A DNA stretch of 64,000 nucleotides from Thuidium tamariscinum (Eukaryota > Streptophyta > Bryopsida > Hypnales > Thuidiaceae): contig OX344750.2 in NCBI GenBank assembly GCA_947034885.2, positions 44,688,821 to 44,752,820 on the forward strand. The letters are read 5' to 3'. The notes under the pieces were generated by a model. The model worked only from the letters and a program-made list of their open reading frames with translations, was not told the origin of the DNA and did not search any database. Of the stretch, positions 1 through 11,440 are shown piece after piece. The translations under genes were made by a program, and so were the position numbers. Positions within the stretch are counted from its first letter, which is position 1, and every line of letters begins with the position of its first letter.

Positions 1-446
1 ATATAAAGCTAATAAAACTTTTGATGTAAAAGTAGTATAAATTCTCAAAATCCAAATGTACAAGATTTTAAATTATCATGAATAGATGTTATTAGCTTAT
101 AATTATAAACTGTTTATCAATTCTTAAGGTCGACTCAATAATTAGCATGCATTGCCATTTCTTCCTCACCAATATTGTTTAATACATGTACTTTATAAGT
201 TACTATGAGATATATGTTAGGTAGTTGTATGATGTGAATTGAGTTAATTTAACCGCTCATATGAAAGTAGAAGTTAAAGTAACTGGACAAACTTTTTGAC
301 TTGAATTGCAACATTTTAATCAAAGATAAATTACAATTTGTTTCAAGAAAGAGGCAAAGAAGACCATGCCAAAAACTCACTTCACAAACTACAAAACTAC
401 AAAGGGTTTACAAAAGTATAAGTTATATGTCTATCAATCGTATTTA
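1..446. other. AT-rich intergenic DNA
   Basis: No coding frame, RNA gene or clear repeat is visible here. Base composition matches the other AT-rich spacers in the window. Confidence 0.5.
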
Positions 447-1532
447 TAACCCCTAAATGCAAAAACTGCGTTTTTTGACAATACAACAATTTTGGGTAGT
501 TCACTACGATTGGAATTTTTTTTTTCCTTGGAAATTTTCACACAACATGTGTCCAAGGATTTAAAGCTCATCAATTTTTATAATTGTTGATTATGTGGTA
601 AGAAAATTATTGCATGATATGTGATTTTCATTGCTTGTGTAGCCCAAGTAGCTTGATCAAAAAAATTCTTTAAAAATCATTATTTTCAAAAATAAAAATT
701 TGAAATTGGTCCTATAGATTTATATATACATGGAAAGCTTTGAATCATTGCATTCCAATTAATGAGTTGAAAGTTATGAGAAATTTTAGTTTGTAGGTAG
801 GGATGGAGTCTCTAAAAACCATCAATGTTAGATGTTTTTTTGAGGCCTCTGGAAGGCTATGGGAATATTGAGGGAACTCTTAGAACTTTGCCATATAAGC
901 AAGTTGATGTGGTTGAAAGATTACTTTATCAAATAATACTAATTAATAACTATTTCTAATGAATTATCTAATATTTATATTTATATTTTGAAAAAATAAT
1001 TATTTAAATCAATTTTCAAATTGTTTATGCATTTTAAAATTTTTGGATTTAAAAAAAATTGTAAATTCAAAAAATTGAACGAACAATGGTTGGTTCACTA
1101 TACATGGAACAATTTCAAGGAAGAAACCCAAAACAATCTATTAAAGAGCTAAAAAACATGTAATGACCTATCCACAAACTAAAATTCCTCATAACTTTCA
1201 TCTCATTAATTAAAATGGAATGATTCAAAACTTTCTACATATAAATTTAGGAGATCAATTTCAAACTTTTATTTCTTATAAAAATAATTTTTAAAGAAAT
1301 TTATTGAGTTGCCCCAATTGCAAGCCAAGCAATGAAAATCACATATCATGCAATTACTTTTTCTTTTTTTATCGTATAATCAATAGTTGTAAAAATTATT
1401 GGGCCTTAAAGCCACTTTTTAGGCACATGTTGTGTAAAAATTTCAAAGAAAATAAATAAAAATTCCATTTATAGTAAGTTGCCTAAAATCTTTATATTGT
1501 CAAAAAACACAGTTTTTACATTTTGAGGTTAA
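447..1532. mobile_element. Long-inverted-repeat DNA element, TTAA family
   Basis: The left arm (about 447-815) and the right arm (about 1170-1532) are inverted copies of each other, roughly 75-80% alike by eye over about 370 bp. The left end reads TAACCCCTAAATGC. The right end, read on the minus strand, is TTAACCTCAAAATG. The right end keeps a TTAA; the left now reads TTATAA. The tips match the other TTAA-flanked elements in the window. A second, unrelated MITE occupies the centre. No transposase frame is present, so this is non-autonomous. Confidence 0.65.
823..1165. mobile_element. CATTAG-family MITE, diverged copy nested in the long inverted repeat
   Basis: The left end (TTAGATGTTTTTTTGAGG) and the right end (AAAAAACATGTAATG) match the ends of the MITEs at 30993 and 51914. 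The GGTTG...GAACAA segment before the right end also resembles the copy at 51914. It lies between the two arms of the 447-1532 element, which suggests insertion into that element's centre. Confidence 0.5.
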
Positions 1533-2663
1533 AATTGAATTGATCAATCAATTAGGATTTAAAGGAAGCTTTCATAGTGAATTGGAAGTTTAACTCAAAT
1601 GGTGAACTTTTTAGCTTCAACTTATATAAATCATAGATAAACTACAAGTTCATCTTCTAACTCAACTTTCCTTTGGATGTTATGAATCAACCACATACAA
1701 ATTACACAATATGCATGCACTAAAGTTCACTAAATGTATAGCTTACAATCCCAATAATTAATATTGTGCAAACTTGATCAACATCTTGCTTCTAGCTTTC
1801 AAGTTTCACCACATTCACCTTTCAAATACATGGTTACTATGGGAACTAGGTTCCTATTGTTCTAGGTAGGGACCAATTCTTTTCTTCTAGTTTTTTGAGC
1901 TACACAACATAGTGAAATTAGATTGCTTTTTACTAATTTCTCAATAGAGTATGTAAATAATTTCCTATTATTGTATATAACTCTATCAAAAAGAATACTG
2001 TCCCTTCAATGGTAGCAATGGGTGAGTAGACACAGAAATATCAAAAGCAAATTCAAAAAGTTGCTTGGACCTTTATGTAGACAAGCAATGAATCCTTAGG
2101 TGATGTTTAGGGGGTAAGGTTACGACACCTAAAATGGAATACTCTTTGAGAATTGATCCCTATTTTTGAAAGAATATTGAAAACGTAGAATACCCAAATG
2201 GTGTGCATTACAAGGACAAGTGAAAGGTGGAATTAAGGGCTATTTTAAATAGTGTGCAATTCTACTTATAGTAATGTGGAAGTGACAACTTTATAAGTGC
2301 TTGATTTTGGATACACTTCTTCTTGTTTTAAGTTCTTGTCTATGATATATTTCAATATTACTAGTGTAATTTCTTGATGTACATCAAATGGATTTTGGCA
2401 TCACCTATGTGACACTTTTAGCACCCTATTCCTTGCACCTTTGAAATTTTGCAACAAACTTACAATGTGCCCAAAGATTATAGAGCCACTTGCATTTTCA
2501 TTTTTAGTCCTTCACCAATGTGCAAAAAAATTTGTTCATTTTCGAGAGATTCAATCATGCCATAGAGCTTATTTGTACAATTTTTGGTATAGTTAGCAAA
2601 AGGCAATTTAATTTCACTATCTGGGGTGACTTGCGTGTCATCCCCAGGTTTTCAATTTGTGGT

Positions 2664-2971
2664 CCCCCCCCCCCCTCCCCAAAAATCAAGAACCGTTGGA
2701 TGGGGATATGTATATGATACATATACAGAATATGAATACAAATATCAATACATATATATATATATATATACAAATATAGAAGACATGTACACATATAGAT
2801 ATAAAATACAAAATATGAACATGAATATAGATACGTACATGAATACATATACACATTTATCCCATAATGTTTGCAACTCCCCACACACCTTGAAAATTAC
2901 AAGAGGGGGGGTAGGTAAAAAAAATAATTAAAATTTTTTAAATTTTAAATTCACCCCCCCCCCTCCCCCCC
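2664..2971. repeat. Low-complexity block: poly-C runs and AT microsatellite
   Basis: A 12-base C run starts at 2664, a (TA)n tract lies at about 2752-2770, a degenerate ATATGAATACA-type repeat follows to about 2850, and a second interrupted C run lies at 2954-2971. Frames here translate to Tyr/Ile-rich low-complexity peptides, not genes. Confidence 0.8.
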
Positions 2972-3047
2972 AAAATTAAAATTTTAAAATTTTTTGGGAA
3001 GGGGGAGAAGGGGTGAATTAAAAATAAAAGAATTAAAAATTAATAAT

Positions 3048-3072
3048 GGTGCATAGTTTCTCACTATGCACC
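3048..3072. repeat. Perfect 10-bp stem hairpin
   Basis: GGTGCATAGT and ACTATGCACC are separated by five bases. There is no U tract and no adjacent gene, so a terminator role is not supported. It may be the tip of a small palindrome-forming repeat. Confidence 0.6.
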
Positions 3073-3245
3073 ATGAAGTGGCTGTACCTCACAACTGGTT
3101 CTTTATACATCAGTTTCTAATGAATTATTAGAGAATTATAAGGATGTCAGTGTACTTTTGGGTTTCCATAAATAAATATTTCAACTCTCTTGTCCAAAAT
3201 GATCAAAAGTTATTCCACTAAAGGAGGCAACCCATTTCTAACCAC

Positions 3246-3475
3246 TTAACCCTTAAACGATGCGGGGGGTGATCCAGGAAATCATCTTTTGTGAAACTGT
3301 GGGAATCATTGGAATTAAAAAATCCAAAAGTGACCATTTGAAATCAAAGAATTGTAGAAGATCTTCCTTTTCCACCCCTAATTCCAAGGATGAATGCTTG
3401 CATTTCTATCTTGTACAGCAAAAGGCTTGCCTATTCATCGACCAAAAAACAGCTCCAGCGTCGTTTAGTGGTTAA
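3246..3475. mobile_element. Small TTAA-flanked MITE
   Basis: TTAA lies at 3246-3249 and at 3472-3475. The inner ends are inverted repeats: CCCTTAAACGATGCGG on the left and, on the minus strand from the right, CCACTAAACGACGCTG. Its interior resembles a fragment at about 6630-6780 upstream of the LEA gene. Length is 230 bp including the TTAA pair. Confidence 0.65.
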
Positions 3476-4561
3476 ACATTTGAGTGTACTTAGAGTATGA
3501 ACATATCGAGGGGAAATTTTTTCCCATGTACAAAAGTAGGTTTGAAAAGGATTCAATATTTAATTTTTTTTTTTCTAGAACTAAATTATCATGAATCAGT
3601 TTTACATGAAGATTCTCTTCCTTCGACAATGATTATATAGATCACTCTATTCCTAGCCAATCGTTAGTTGTGTAAGCCAGAATGTTACATTATTATGCTA
3701 GAAAAATTAGAGCACCAATCAAGAGCACCAATCAAGCAGGAGTACTACTCCAAATTATAATGTGCCAGAATTGATAAAAAAAACAAAACCCTACTCTGGC
3801 AGTAACATCTTTATAAGTTCTTGATTGCGGCAGTGATCTAATTTACAGTTAGATAAACCCGACCTATGCAGTAAACTTAAGTTATGTGAAGTTCGTTTTC
3901 CTTAAAACACATCTGTCTGCCCTTACTCTCACAGTCTGCTAGAACTTAGTATGTGCGTTGTTCTCCTTTTGAATTTTGAAGATTACAAAGTTTACATGTC
4001 TTTACCGATTGCAACAAATATACGTAAGCTAAAAGCTTCACTGAATGAGTGATACTGAAACATCAACTTGCCTGGAATATTGAAAGTCACATTCATCTCC
4101 ACGGAAGGCTTCTACATTTATCACGCAGATGATGGTCAGCGAATTCGTACGCAACTTCCGAGGATACAATACTGGGAGCGCAGAATGTTTGGACAGGGAA
4201 TGCGTTCATCAATTTATCCTTTCAACTGAACTTAAATGAGCAGAGTTGAGTGATAACTAAAATGATATAAGCTTAAAAGACATTTGGATGAAGTGCAGAA
4301 CATTCAGCGTCAGACAGACAACATTCCCAACTACAGTATATGTAATAAAAGCAATTGTCATACCAAGGAAGTAAGCGAAGTAAATAAACCATTTATGAAT
4401 ATTTACATAATTAGGAATACATCTGCATTCAGTGCTTCCACATGATTGCAAACAACTAAAATCTCCTGTATCAACAAAACTTGCTTCCTCTCAAAAAAAA
4501 TTCAACTAGATTTTCCAAGACTATCGCATTCCAGTTTTCACATTCTCAGCTTCGATACAGC
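3476..4561. other. Intergenic DNA downstream of the LEA gene
   Basis: No second gene is recognised. The part next to 4561 is the likely 3' untranslated region of the minus-strand LEA gene. Composition rises from AT-rich to mixed towards the gene. Confidence 0.5.
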
Positions 4562-6136
4562 TTAACTCTGTTCGAAAGCTGGCGTAGCACCAGTAGTGGC
4601 AGAAGCAGAATCTTTTTCTGAAGCATCTGCCGCCGCTTTCCCAGCCTGCTCCTTGGTCGCACCCCAGGAAGCTTTCGCACTATCCAGAAGCCCCCCTACC
4701 TTCTCTTGCACAGCCCCTGCTGCTTGCCAAGTACCCTCGGAAGCATCTGTAGCCCGATCCTTGGAGGCATCCGTAGTCTCTCCCGCCTTCTGGGCAGTGA
4801 CATCCTTCGTTTCTGCGGCTTTCTGGTTAGCAGCGTCTACTGTAGAGGAAGCTTTATCCTTGGCAACGCCAGCTTGGTCTTGTGCAGCAGAGCTCACTTC
4901 CTCGGTTTTCTGTTGCGTGGCGCCGAGAAGATCCGTGGCTTTCTGTTTCACGGCACCGAACCACGACGCGGCTGTGGCTTGCGCATTTGCAGCCGTCTGC
5001 TGGGCTGTCACGTTCGCATCTCCGGCTGCGTTGTAAGATCGGTCTTTCGTTGTAGTTGCGGTGTCCGCAGCGGTTTGTTGCGCGACGCCTGCCTTATCTT
5101 GTACGACTCCTGCCGCTTCTCCGGCTTTCTGCTTGGTGACGTCCAAGGTGGAGGCGGCAGCGTCATAAGCTTGATCCTTCTTCGCGATTCCCGTGTCCCT
5201 GGCCGTCTGAGCCGCGGAGGCCGTGGCGTCGTATGCTTGATCCTTCTTCTGAATAGCGGTATCCCTGGTCGTCTGGGCCCCGGAGGCCGCGGCGTCGTAT
5301 GCTTGATCCTTCTTCTGAATAGCAGTGTCCCTGGTCGTCTGGGCCGCGGAGGTAGCAGCGTCGTACGCTTGGTCCTTCTTCTCAATGGCGGTGTCTTTCA
5401 CGGTTTGAGCTGTCGTAACAGCAGAGTCGTAGGCCTGATCCTTCTTCTGAATAGCAGTATCCTTGGCAGTCTGCGCAGTTTGCGCGGTGGTATCCGCCGC
5501 TTTGTTGTAAGAATCCGCGGCGCCCGCTTTCGTGCTCTCAGTTTGGTCGGCCGCTTTACTCAACTGCTGCTGAGAGTAATCCTGTGCGCCGATCTTCAGC
5601 CCCGAGAGCTTGTCTATCGCTGCCTGCGTGTACTGCGAAATGGTCTCCTGCAAGAAATCAAAACAGACTAACAATAAGTCTATAGATCACACTCTCCAAA
5701 TCACAAATTCGATTCACATAACAATTTAAATGGTGCCAAATTTCACATCGTTAGAAACAGATAAGCAGATCCCATGTGAAGATCCGAATGTCCACATACG
5801 GGATCAATTCAAGCTCGCTGACCCTCAGTCACCCAACACCCCAAAACCCTAAACACTATAATTCCTTCACGGAGAATAATTAGAAGTGGGGAACCGGGGG
5901 TATGAATTTACCGCAACGGTCGCCTTCTTCTGTTGAGCGACACCAGCAGCCTCGTTTGCTTTCTGCGCCGAAACATCCTTAGCAGCCTGATACCGTTCCT
6001 GCGCGCCCTGCAACGCGGCGTTTCCTTGCTCCTGCGCCGCGCCACGATACTGGCCTATGCTCTCCAACGCCGCATCCGTGCCCTGCTTCGTCTTGTCAGA
6101 CGCCACCCCGGCCCTCGCATTCACTTCGTCCGCCAT
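4562..6136 (-). CDS. Group 3 LEA protein (LEA_4-like), 2 exons
   Basis: Exons 6136-5912 and 5647-4562 (phase 0; donor GCG|GTAAAT, acceptor TTGCAG|GAG) give 436 residues. The protein is Ala/Thr/Lys/Gln/Asp-rich, has no hydrophobic segment or signal peptide, and is built of 11-residue amphipathic motifs such as TAQTAKDTAIQKKDQAYD. This is the hallmark of group 3 LEA proteins, which fold into helices on drying and protect proteins and membranes. The centre holds about five 22-residue units, two nearly identical at DNA level. The start MADEVNARAG was chosen as the first ATG in frame before a good donor. G-box/ABRE elements lie about 300-400 bp upstream, suggesting ABA or desiccation induction. 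Subcellular site is unclear, most likely cytosolic. Family call is firm; exact subgroup is not. Confidence 0.88.
5150..5490 (-). repeat. 66-bp tandem coding repeats in the LEA gene
   Basis: About five 66-bp units encode 22-residue repeats of the type AYDAAASGAQTTRDTAIQKK plus DQ. The two middle units differ at only a few bases, while the outer units have diverged more, which points to recent unequal exchange. Confidence 0.8.
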
Positions 6137-6432
6137 ATCTCACAAATTCACTCACACCCGTTCACAACACGGCACGATTCTTCCAATGCAAGCTCACGAA
6201 GCTTTTCCCTCCCAAGTCCTGTGACCTAAATCTCGTCTTCCTTGCGCAATAATCAGATTGAAGATACAATGCTTGCGAAGTCCACTATGATAGACAGTTT
6301 GCTTTGGAGATAGCACGGTGCGTAAGTGATTATAAGAAGCGGTTTCGGGTCGCTGGGCGACTGCCAAGTGTCCGCCATGACAGGGACGCCCGGGATGGGT
6401 GACACTTGGCTGCATGACAGGGGCCTGTGGGA

Positions 6433-6446
6433 GTGCCACGTGGCAC
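6433..6446. promoter_or_regulatory. Palindromic G-box / ABRE upstream of the LEA gene
   Basis: GTGCCACGTGGCAC is a perfect 14-bp palindrome centred on CACGTG, about 300 bp upstream of the LEA start codon. CACGTGGC is the classic ABA-responsive element bound by ABF/ABI5-type bZIP factors, a typical arrangement for LEA genes. Confidence 0.7.
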
Positions 6447-6530
6447 TTTTGAGTTCCCGGGACTGATGGGCCGGTCGGCGGGTGCACCTTCTGGAATTAT
6501 CTGGTTGAGGTGATCGGTGAAATTCGGAGT

Positions 6531-6537
6531 ACGTGGC
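6531..6537 (+). promoter_or_regulatory. Second ABRE core (ACGTGGC)
   Basis: ACGTGGC lies about 90 bp further from the LEA gene than the palindromic G-box. Paired ABREs commonly act together in ABA-responsive promoters. The motif is short and could be chance. Confidence 0.45.
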
Positions 6538-6599
6538 ATGGACGTGATTGACGGCGACGGTGATTGGTGACACGAAGGAAGAGCTGCTTTCTGTGTTCA

Positions 6600-6863
6600 A
6601 GCTTTTGGATTAAGGACGGGCTGGACTCCGTAGGAATCATGCTTTTTGAATCCGTGGGAATCATCTACTTTAAAAGATTCAAAAAGATTCATTTGGAGGT
6701 CCAATTCATGACCAAATTCATGACCTCGCCTTTTTGTACAAAATTTCAAAGGTGAATAATTGCAGTTTCTATCTTATATGCAAGAATTCTCTATCATCCA
6801 TCAGACACTAAGTGCTCGTAGGAGCATTACAAGGCTATCTAACCACATCCAGAGAGAGAGAGT
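6600..6863. other. Distal LEA upstream region with a repeat fragment
   Basis: No gene. The segment at about 6630-6780 resembles the interior of the 3246-3475 MITE (shared GTGGGAATCAT and TTTCTATCTTnTA blocks), so it is probably an old fragment of that element. Confidence 0.4.
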
Positions 6864-7129
6864 CATTAGAGGAGATTCGAGGGCAACAGGAGACTGCGAA
6901 AGCCCTGTTCCCCGAATCGTTCCCGATCAATAATTAATTAATTAATTTTTTTTTAAAGTTCGTCCTGAAATGCAACAAAAAGGCCAATTTTTTTTTTCAA
7001 AAAAAATCGGTGACGTGGCACACTCTCGACCACGTCAGCACATGCCAGTTCCGCATTCCTGCGGCAGATTCCTGCGTTCACAGCTTCGGGAACTCACAGT
7101 CTCCCGTTGCCCTCGAATCTCCTCTAATG
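6864..7129. mobile_element. CATTAG-family MITE, copy A
   Basis: The ends are inverted repeats over more than 30 bp: the left begins CATTAGAGGAGATTCGAGGG, and the right reads the same on the minus strand with one mismatch at about base 26. The interior holds GTTCCC and CCACGTCAG blocks shared with the copies at 19681, 23785 and 30993. This copy has the best-preserved ends. No clear target duplication is seen. Confidence 0.75.
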
Positions 7130-7844
7130 TGACCTTCTCATTGCCAACAAAAAAAATTGCTCCCTACTTCATGCTACATTTTTAAAATTACTTTGCCTCT
7201 CCTACCTAGTTTAATTTGAGGTGTCTAACTACAATTAGGAATTCAAAATTTTCAAATTTTATTGTATGGTGCAAATAGAAATTTTTCTAGTGTTTTCTTT
7301 TGAAGAAAATTGTAGGACAATGAAGGTTCAAGGTGAATTGACCCCTCACTCATTCGCCCATATCATTCCAAAGGTGTAGGTAAAAAAGAAACCATATTCT
7401 GTACTTGAAAAAATTATCTTTTATATCTACCATAGCTAATTTAGAAACCCTAATTGTAGTTATGAATTCAAAATTTGCAAATTTTATCATGTAGGATAAA
7501 TAAATAAATTTTAGAGTTATTTTTGGAAGACAAGCAAGGGGACAACCGATCCACCTTAGTCCAATGAGGGGGTCAATTTACCTTGGCTATAGATCCCATT
7601 CATTTAATGTTTATAGGATGGAGCCTCCAATGACCAAAGTAGTTACCAGAATGCTCTAATTTTGAACCAATAGGTGCAATTTGTTTCTACAAGGAACTAT
7701 CAAGTCATTCATTGAGTATTTTTCAACTTCAACATCTTATTTATTTATATATATATCGGTTAAACTCGTTTATTTAGGTGGAGTCAAATCACTAGTATGT
7801 GTTTTCTTTTGCCATTCACACAAAAGAATATCATAATTGTTTTA

Positions 7845-7875
<31 letters not shown>

Positions 7876-8758
7876 GAAATTTTTTATATTTTAAAGAATT
7901 TTCAAAGTGAAGATTGGAAGAAACTTCAAAGTATTCAATAGATGCATGTTTGAGGTTTCTTGGGGGAAAAACCCCTTGATTTGCTAAAAATTTATTACTT
8001 TATAATAAAAAAGGACCATTTGTAAAGTTGGGAAGGGGGGGAAATGGTATTAGGTAGTTGAACATTAGGTTGTTATAAGAATTTAGTTGGTGATACCAAC
8101 TCTAAGAAATTTTTACATGATATGTTGCCTATTATTATTTTTAGTTCTTATACATATTTTGGAACAAATATACCATTTAAATCTTAAATTCTTCTATGTT
8201 GAAGGCTAAACTTTCTTCACCTATCAAAGATGCCAAGAATTTAATATATTCAATGAATGGCATTCAAGAAAACAATACATAGAAGTTGAAAAATGCACCT
8301 ATTCTTCTAAGTTAAAAAATTATAGTTTCTTTTATTGACTACCTTTAGTGATGGGGTCAAGATCAACACTTTAGGATTTAAGACTAATTTCTAATTGAAA
8401 TATAAAGAGTTTATTATTTTTAAATTTTTTGAAAATTCAACCATCATATGTCACTAAACTAAATAATATTGTATATGCATATATATTTTTTTTAAAAGCA
8501 CATAGAGGCAACTTAGAGTATAGAAAAAACAAATTGCTAGTGGCTTTAACATTGAATTGAATTATTTTGATTAATTTTGAAGGTATGAATGTTTTACAAT
8601 TTATGTAAACATTGTAAATCAATTTTTTTTAATATTGTGAAAATTGAATTCAATATAAACCAAAGATTTTATTTTTCTTCTATTTGTACCCAAAATTAAA
8701 TCCTTCATATCACATACAACTTCATTTATAAGTTTGGAATGCTTCACTTGTATTTTGA
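7130..8758. other. AT-rich intergenic DNA with a diverged direct duplication
   Basis: Segments 7209-7375 and 7437-7612 are diverged direct copies (shared blocks: GAATTCAAAATTT...AAATTTTAT and TCAATTTACC/TGAATTGACC). A TAAA-type microsatellite lies near 7845-7875. No gene is recognised. Confidence 0.5.
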
Positions 8759-9495
8759 GGTCATGGCAAAAAACACCTCACATTTTTGTCTGAAAAACGT
8801 AGTTTTCAAGCATATGACTTGCAGTCCCGTGCAATCCTACCAGTACTCTGCATCTGCACTGTGTATGTTAATGTTAGTCATTGATTCCAGATGCTTGTAA
8901 ATCTAGGCCATTGATTTAGTACTATGTAGTTCTATACAATACTACTTAGGCTACTGGGAGCAGAAAATAGTAGAAAAGGGATTTATGGACCTTTTCATTT
9001 TTAGTAATTCAAAAAAAATCCAAAAAATTATTTAAAAAAATTATTTTTCTAAACAAAATTGTGCTTACATTGCAACAAAATATTCCTTTAGGAATTTTTT
9101 CCCTCGTCATAGTCTTTGTGCGAAGGAAGGTCACTTTGACCCCATGTGCACAAATAGACATGTTACTATTTTCATAAAAACCCATTGCCAATCCTTGAAA
9201 TGTCAGTAGACCTCCAACTTGTCCAATTTGTGGCTTCAAATTTGGATTTTTGAGTCAAAAATAGGACTAAAAACCTCCAAAATGACTAAGATAGACACCC
9301 AATCGAGGGCAGTTTAAAAATAGTAAACTAATTTTAAGAGTTTTGAAAAAATTATGGAACTTGTAAAACGTTTTTTTGCACCTTCATTCCAAATTTTAAG
9401 TCAAAAAAACAAAAGGTTCAAAAGTTATGAGCAAAAAACTACTTATCGGAGGTCAGGGGGACAAAAAAAAGGACAAGTATTTCTTGCAATCACCC
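8759..9495. mobile_element. Non-autonomous DNA element, GGGTGATTGCAAG family (diverged copy)
   Basis: The right end, on the minus strand, reads GGGTGATTGCAAGAAATACT, matching both ends of the element at 44705. The block from about 9288 (CACCCAATCGAGGGCAGTTT, then TAGTAAACTA) is homologous to 45228 onwards. The left end is weak (GGTCATGGCAAAAAACACC). No transposase frame is present. Confidence 0.55.
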
Positions 9496-9624
9496 TTTGG
9501 AATTTTTCATCTAAAAATAAATAAATTTAAAGTTTTAGAAAAATCAAAATTTATATTTATATTTAATAAAATACAAAAAAAATTCACATAGAAACTTACA
9601 GAACTCAAATATACTAAGGAAATT

Positions 9625-11440
9625 GCAGTCTAAAGTAACCATCAACTTTTGATTCAAAACAAAATGAATTATGATGAGAGCAATTCAAATTAATACATAA
9701 GAAAATTAAAGTTGGTGCAATCGTCAACAACCTTTGATATAAAAGAGATGAAAACAAATGTAGCCATGAATCTTTGATTTCCAAAGGAATAAGATCTAAT
9801 GCAATTATCACCATTTAATGGAAAAGGATGAAAAAAAATTGATTTGAATATGATGTGACAATGAATCTTGGTTTATAAAAGAACAAATGCACAAGTTTAT
9901 TAATGCACAAAAATGAATATTTGATATGCCATATGACCATTGCCCTTCAATGCAAAGGGAATAAAACCTTAAATTTTTGCTACTAAGTAGAAGAATGAAA
10001 ATCGGTAGATATCAACTTCAAGAAGTGTACTTGTGATGATTTTTGGAATCCATGTGCATTTAAAAGGTATTTTAATGTAAGATATGAAACAACATAAATA
10101 GTCTAAAAATATCTCATAAAATTAGAATATTTATAGGATATTATAGGATATTTTAAAAACACTCAAAAAAAAATTGGGGGTGATATTTTAGGATTATTGA
10201 TCTTTAAAAGTAGTCCATTTTTTTTAATATACAATTGAATTATTGAAATCATTTCTTGAATGCTTATGGTTTCTAAAACTTCTATATAGTGTCCTCTCTA
10301 TGGTGTCACCATCAACCGCTAATATAAAGAAGAATGAAAATTGATACTGTCACCATGAATCTGAAGAACTTAAGAGGATCAATATTGATGTCATCATCAA
10401 CCTTTCATACAAAAGAGGATGAAAATTGGTATTACCATTTGTTTTCATACAAATTAAAGGAGAATGAAGACAAGAGTGACCATCAAACCTCTAATACAAT
10501 GGAGGATGAAAATTGCTCAAACATGAATCTCTAATATTAGAAGAATGAATAAGGGTATGATCATCAATATGAGCAATATAGGGATATAGAAACTAGTGAG
10601 ACCACCAACCTTTGATACACAAGGAATCAATGTTAATATAACCATGAATTTTTTATATGTAGACAAAAGAAAATTCATATGGCCATCAAATACTACTATA
10701 TAGGGAGAAAAAATTGATGTCATCATCAACCTTTGATATAATGGGGAATGTGGGGCATAATTGTCATTAATTAAAACAAAAGGAAAGGAAATCTAATTTA
10801 ACCATCAACCTATGATCTAAAGGAAAATGAAAATCCATGTGACCATGGATCTTTTGTTCTTAGAAGAATGAAAGTTGATGTGAGCAAGTTTGGGTGCTCA
10901 TCAACCTTTTACTCAAAGAGAATGAAAAGTGATGTGATTATAAACCTTTTATATACTTCGAATTGAAAATTGATCTAATTGTCAACTTTTGATGGACAAA
11001 AGAATGAAAAGTGGGGTATCCATCATCCACTCATACAAAAGAGGATGAAAAATTGGAAACTAATGTAACTATAAATCTTTCATATACAAGTGAATGAAAA
11101 TTGTTGCAACCAACAACTATTAATGCAAAGGTAATTGTAATCTATTGGAATTGCGGCCCTTGATACAAAATGGAATGAATTATGATGAAACCATGAACCT
11201 TAGTTAGGAAAATGAAAATTGATATTACTATTATCCTTTGAATCAAAAGACAATGAAAACTACCAACCTATCATACAAAAGAGAATGGAAACTTTTGTAG
11301 CTATATACCTTTGAATACAAAAGTAATTGTATTGGTGTCAATATCTACTTTTGATATGCAAAAGAGAAAAAACTCTAAAATAGCTAGACTATGAAAATTA
11401 TTCATTTATACTTGATATGCATAGATTGAGTGAAAATTAT
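9625..11440 (+). repeat. Degenerate minisatellite, unit about 41 bp
   Basis: Dozens of head-to-tail units follow the loose pattern GAATGAAAATTGATGTGACC then ATCAACCTTTGATACAAAAGA. Unit lengths run from about 37 to 50 bp with heavy divergence, so the array is old. About 300 bp near 10030-10330 break the pattern. Short frames inside it (for example 10334-10534) are by-products of the repeat. No function is evident. Confidence 0.75.

Larger units (their letters stand above)
1533..3245. other. AT-rich intergenic DNA with low-complexity tracts
   Basis: No gene is recognised. The last 600 bp hold simple-sequence tracts, listed separately. The short frames over them are repetitive and have no family resemblance. 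Confidence 0.5.

Noticed and set aside
2555-2931. Tyr/Ile/Cys-rich frames on both strands
   Set aside because: They run through poly-C and TA microsatellites; not genes.
3048-3072. Hairpin as a transcription terminator
   Set aside because: No gene ends there, no T tract follows, and plant genes do not use such terminators.
4706-5671. 321-codon frame on the plus strand opposite the LEA gene
   Set aside because: It is a shadow of the repetitive LEA coding sequence; the peptide is Arg/Leu/Gly-rich with no family pattern, while the minus strand has a clear LEA protein with splice sites.
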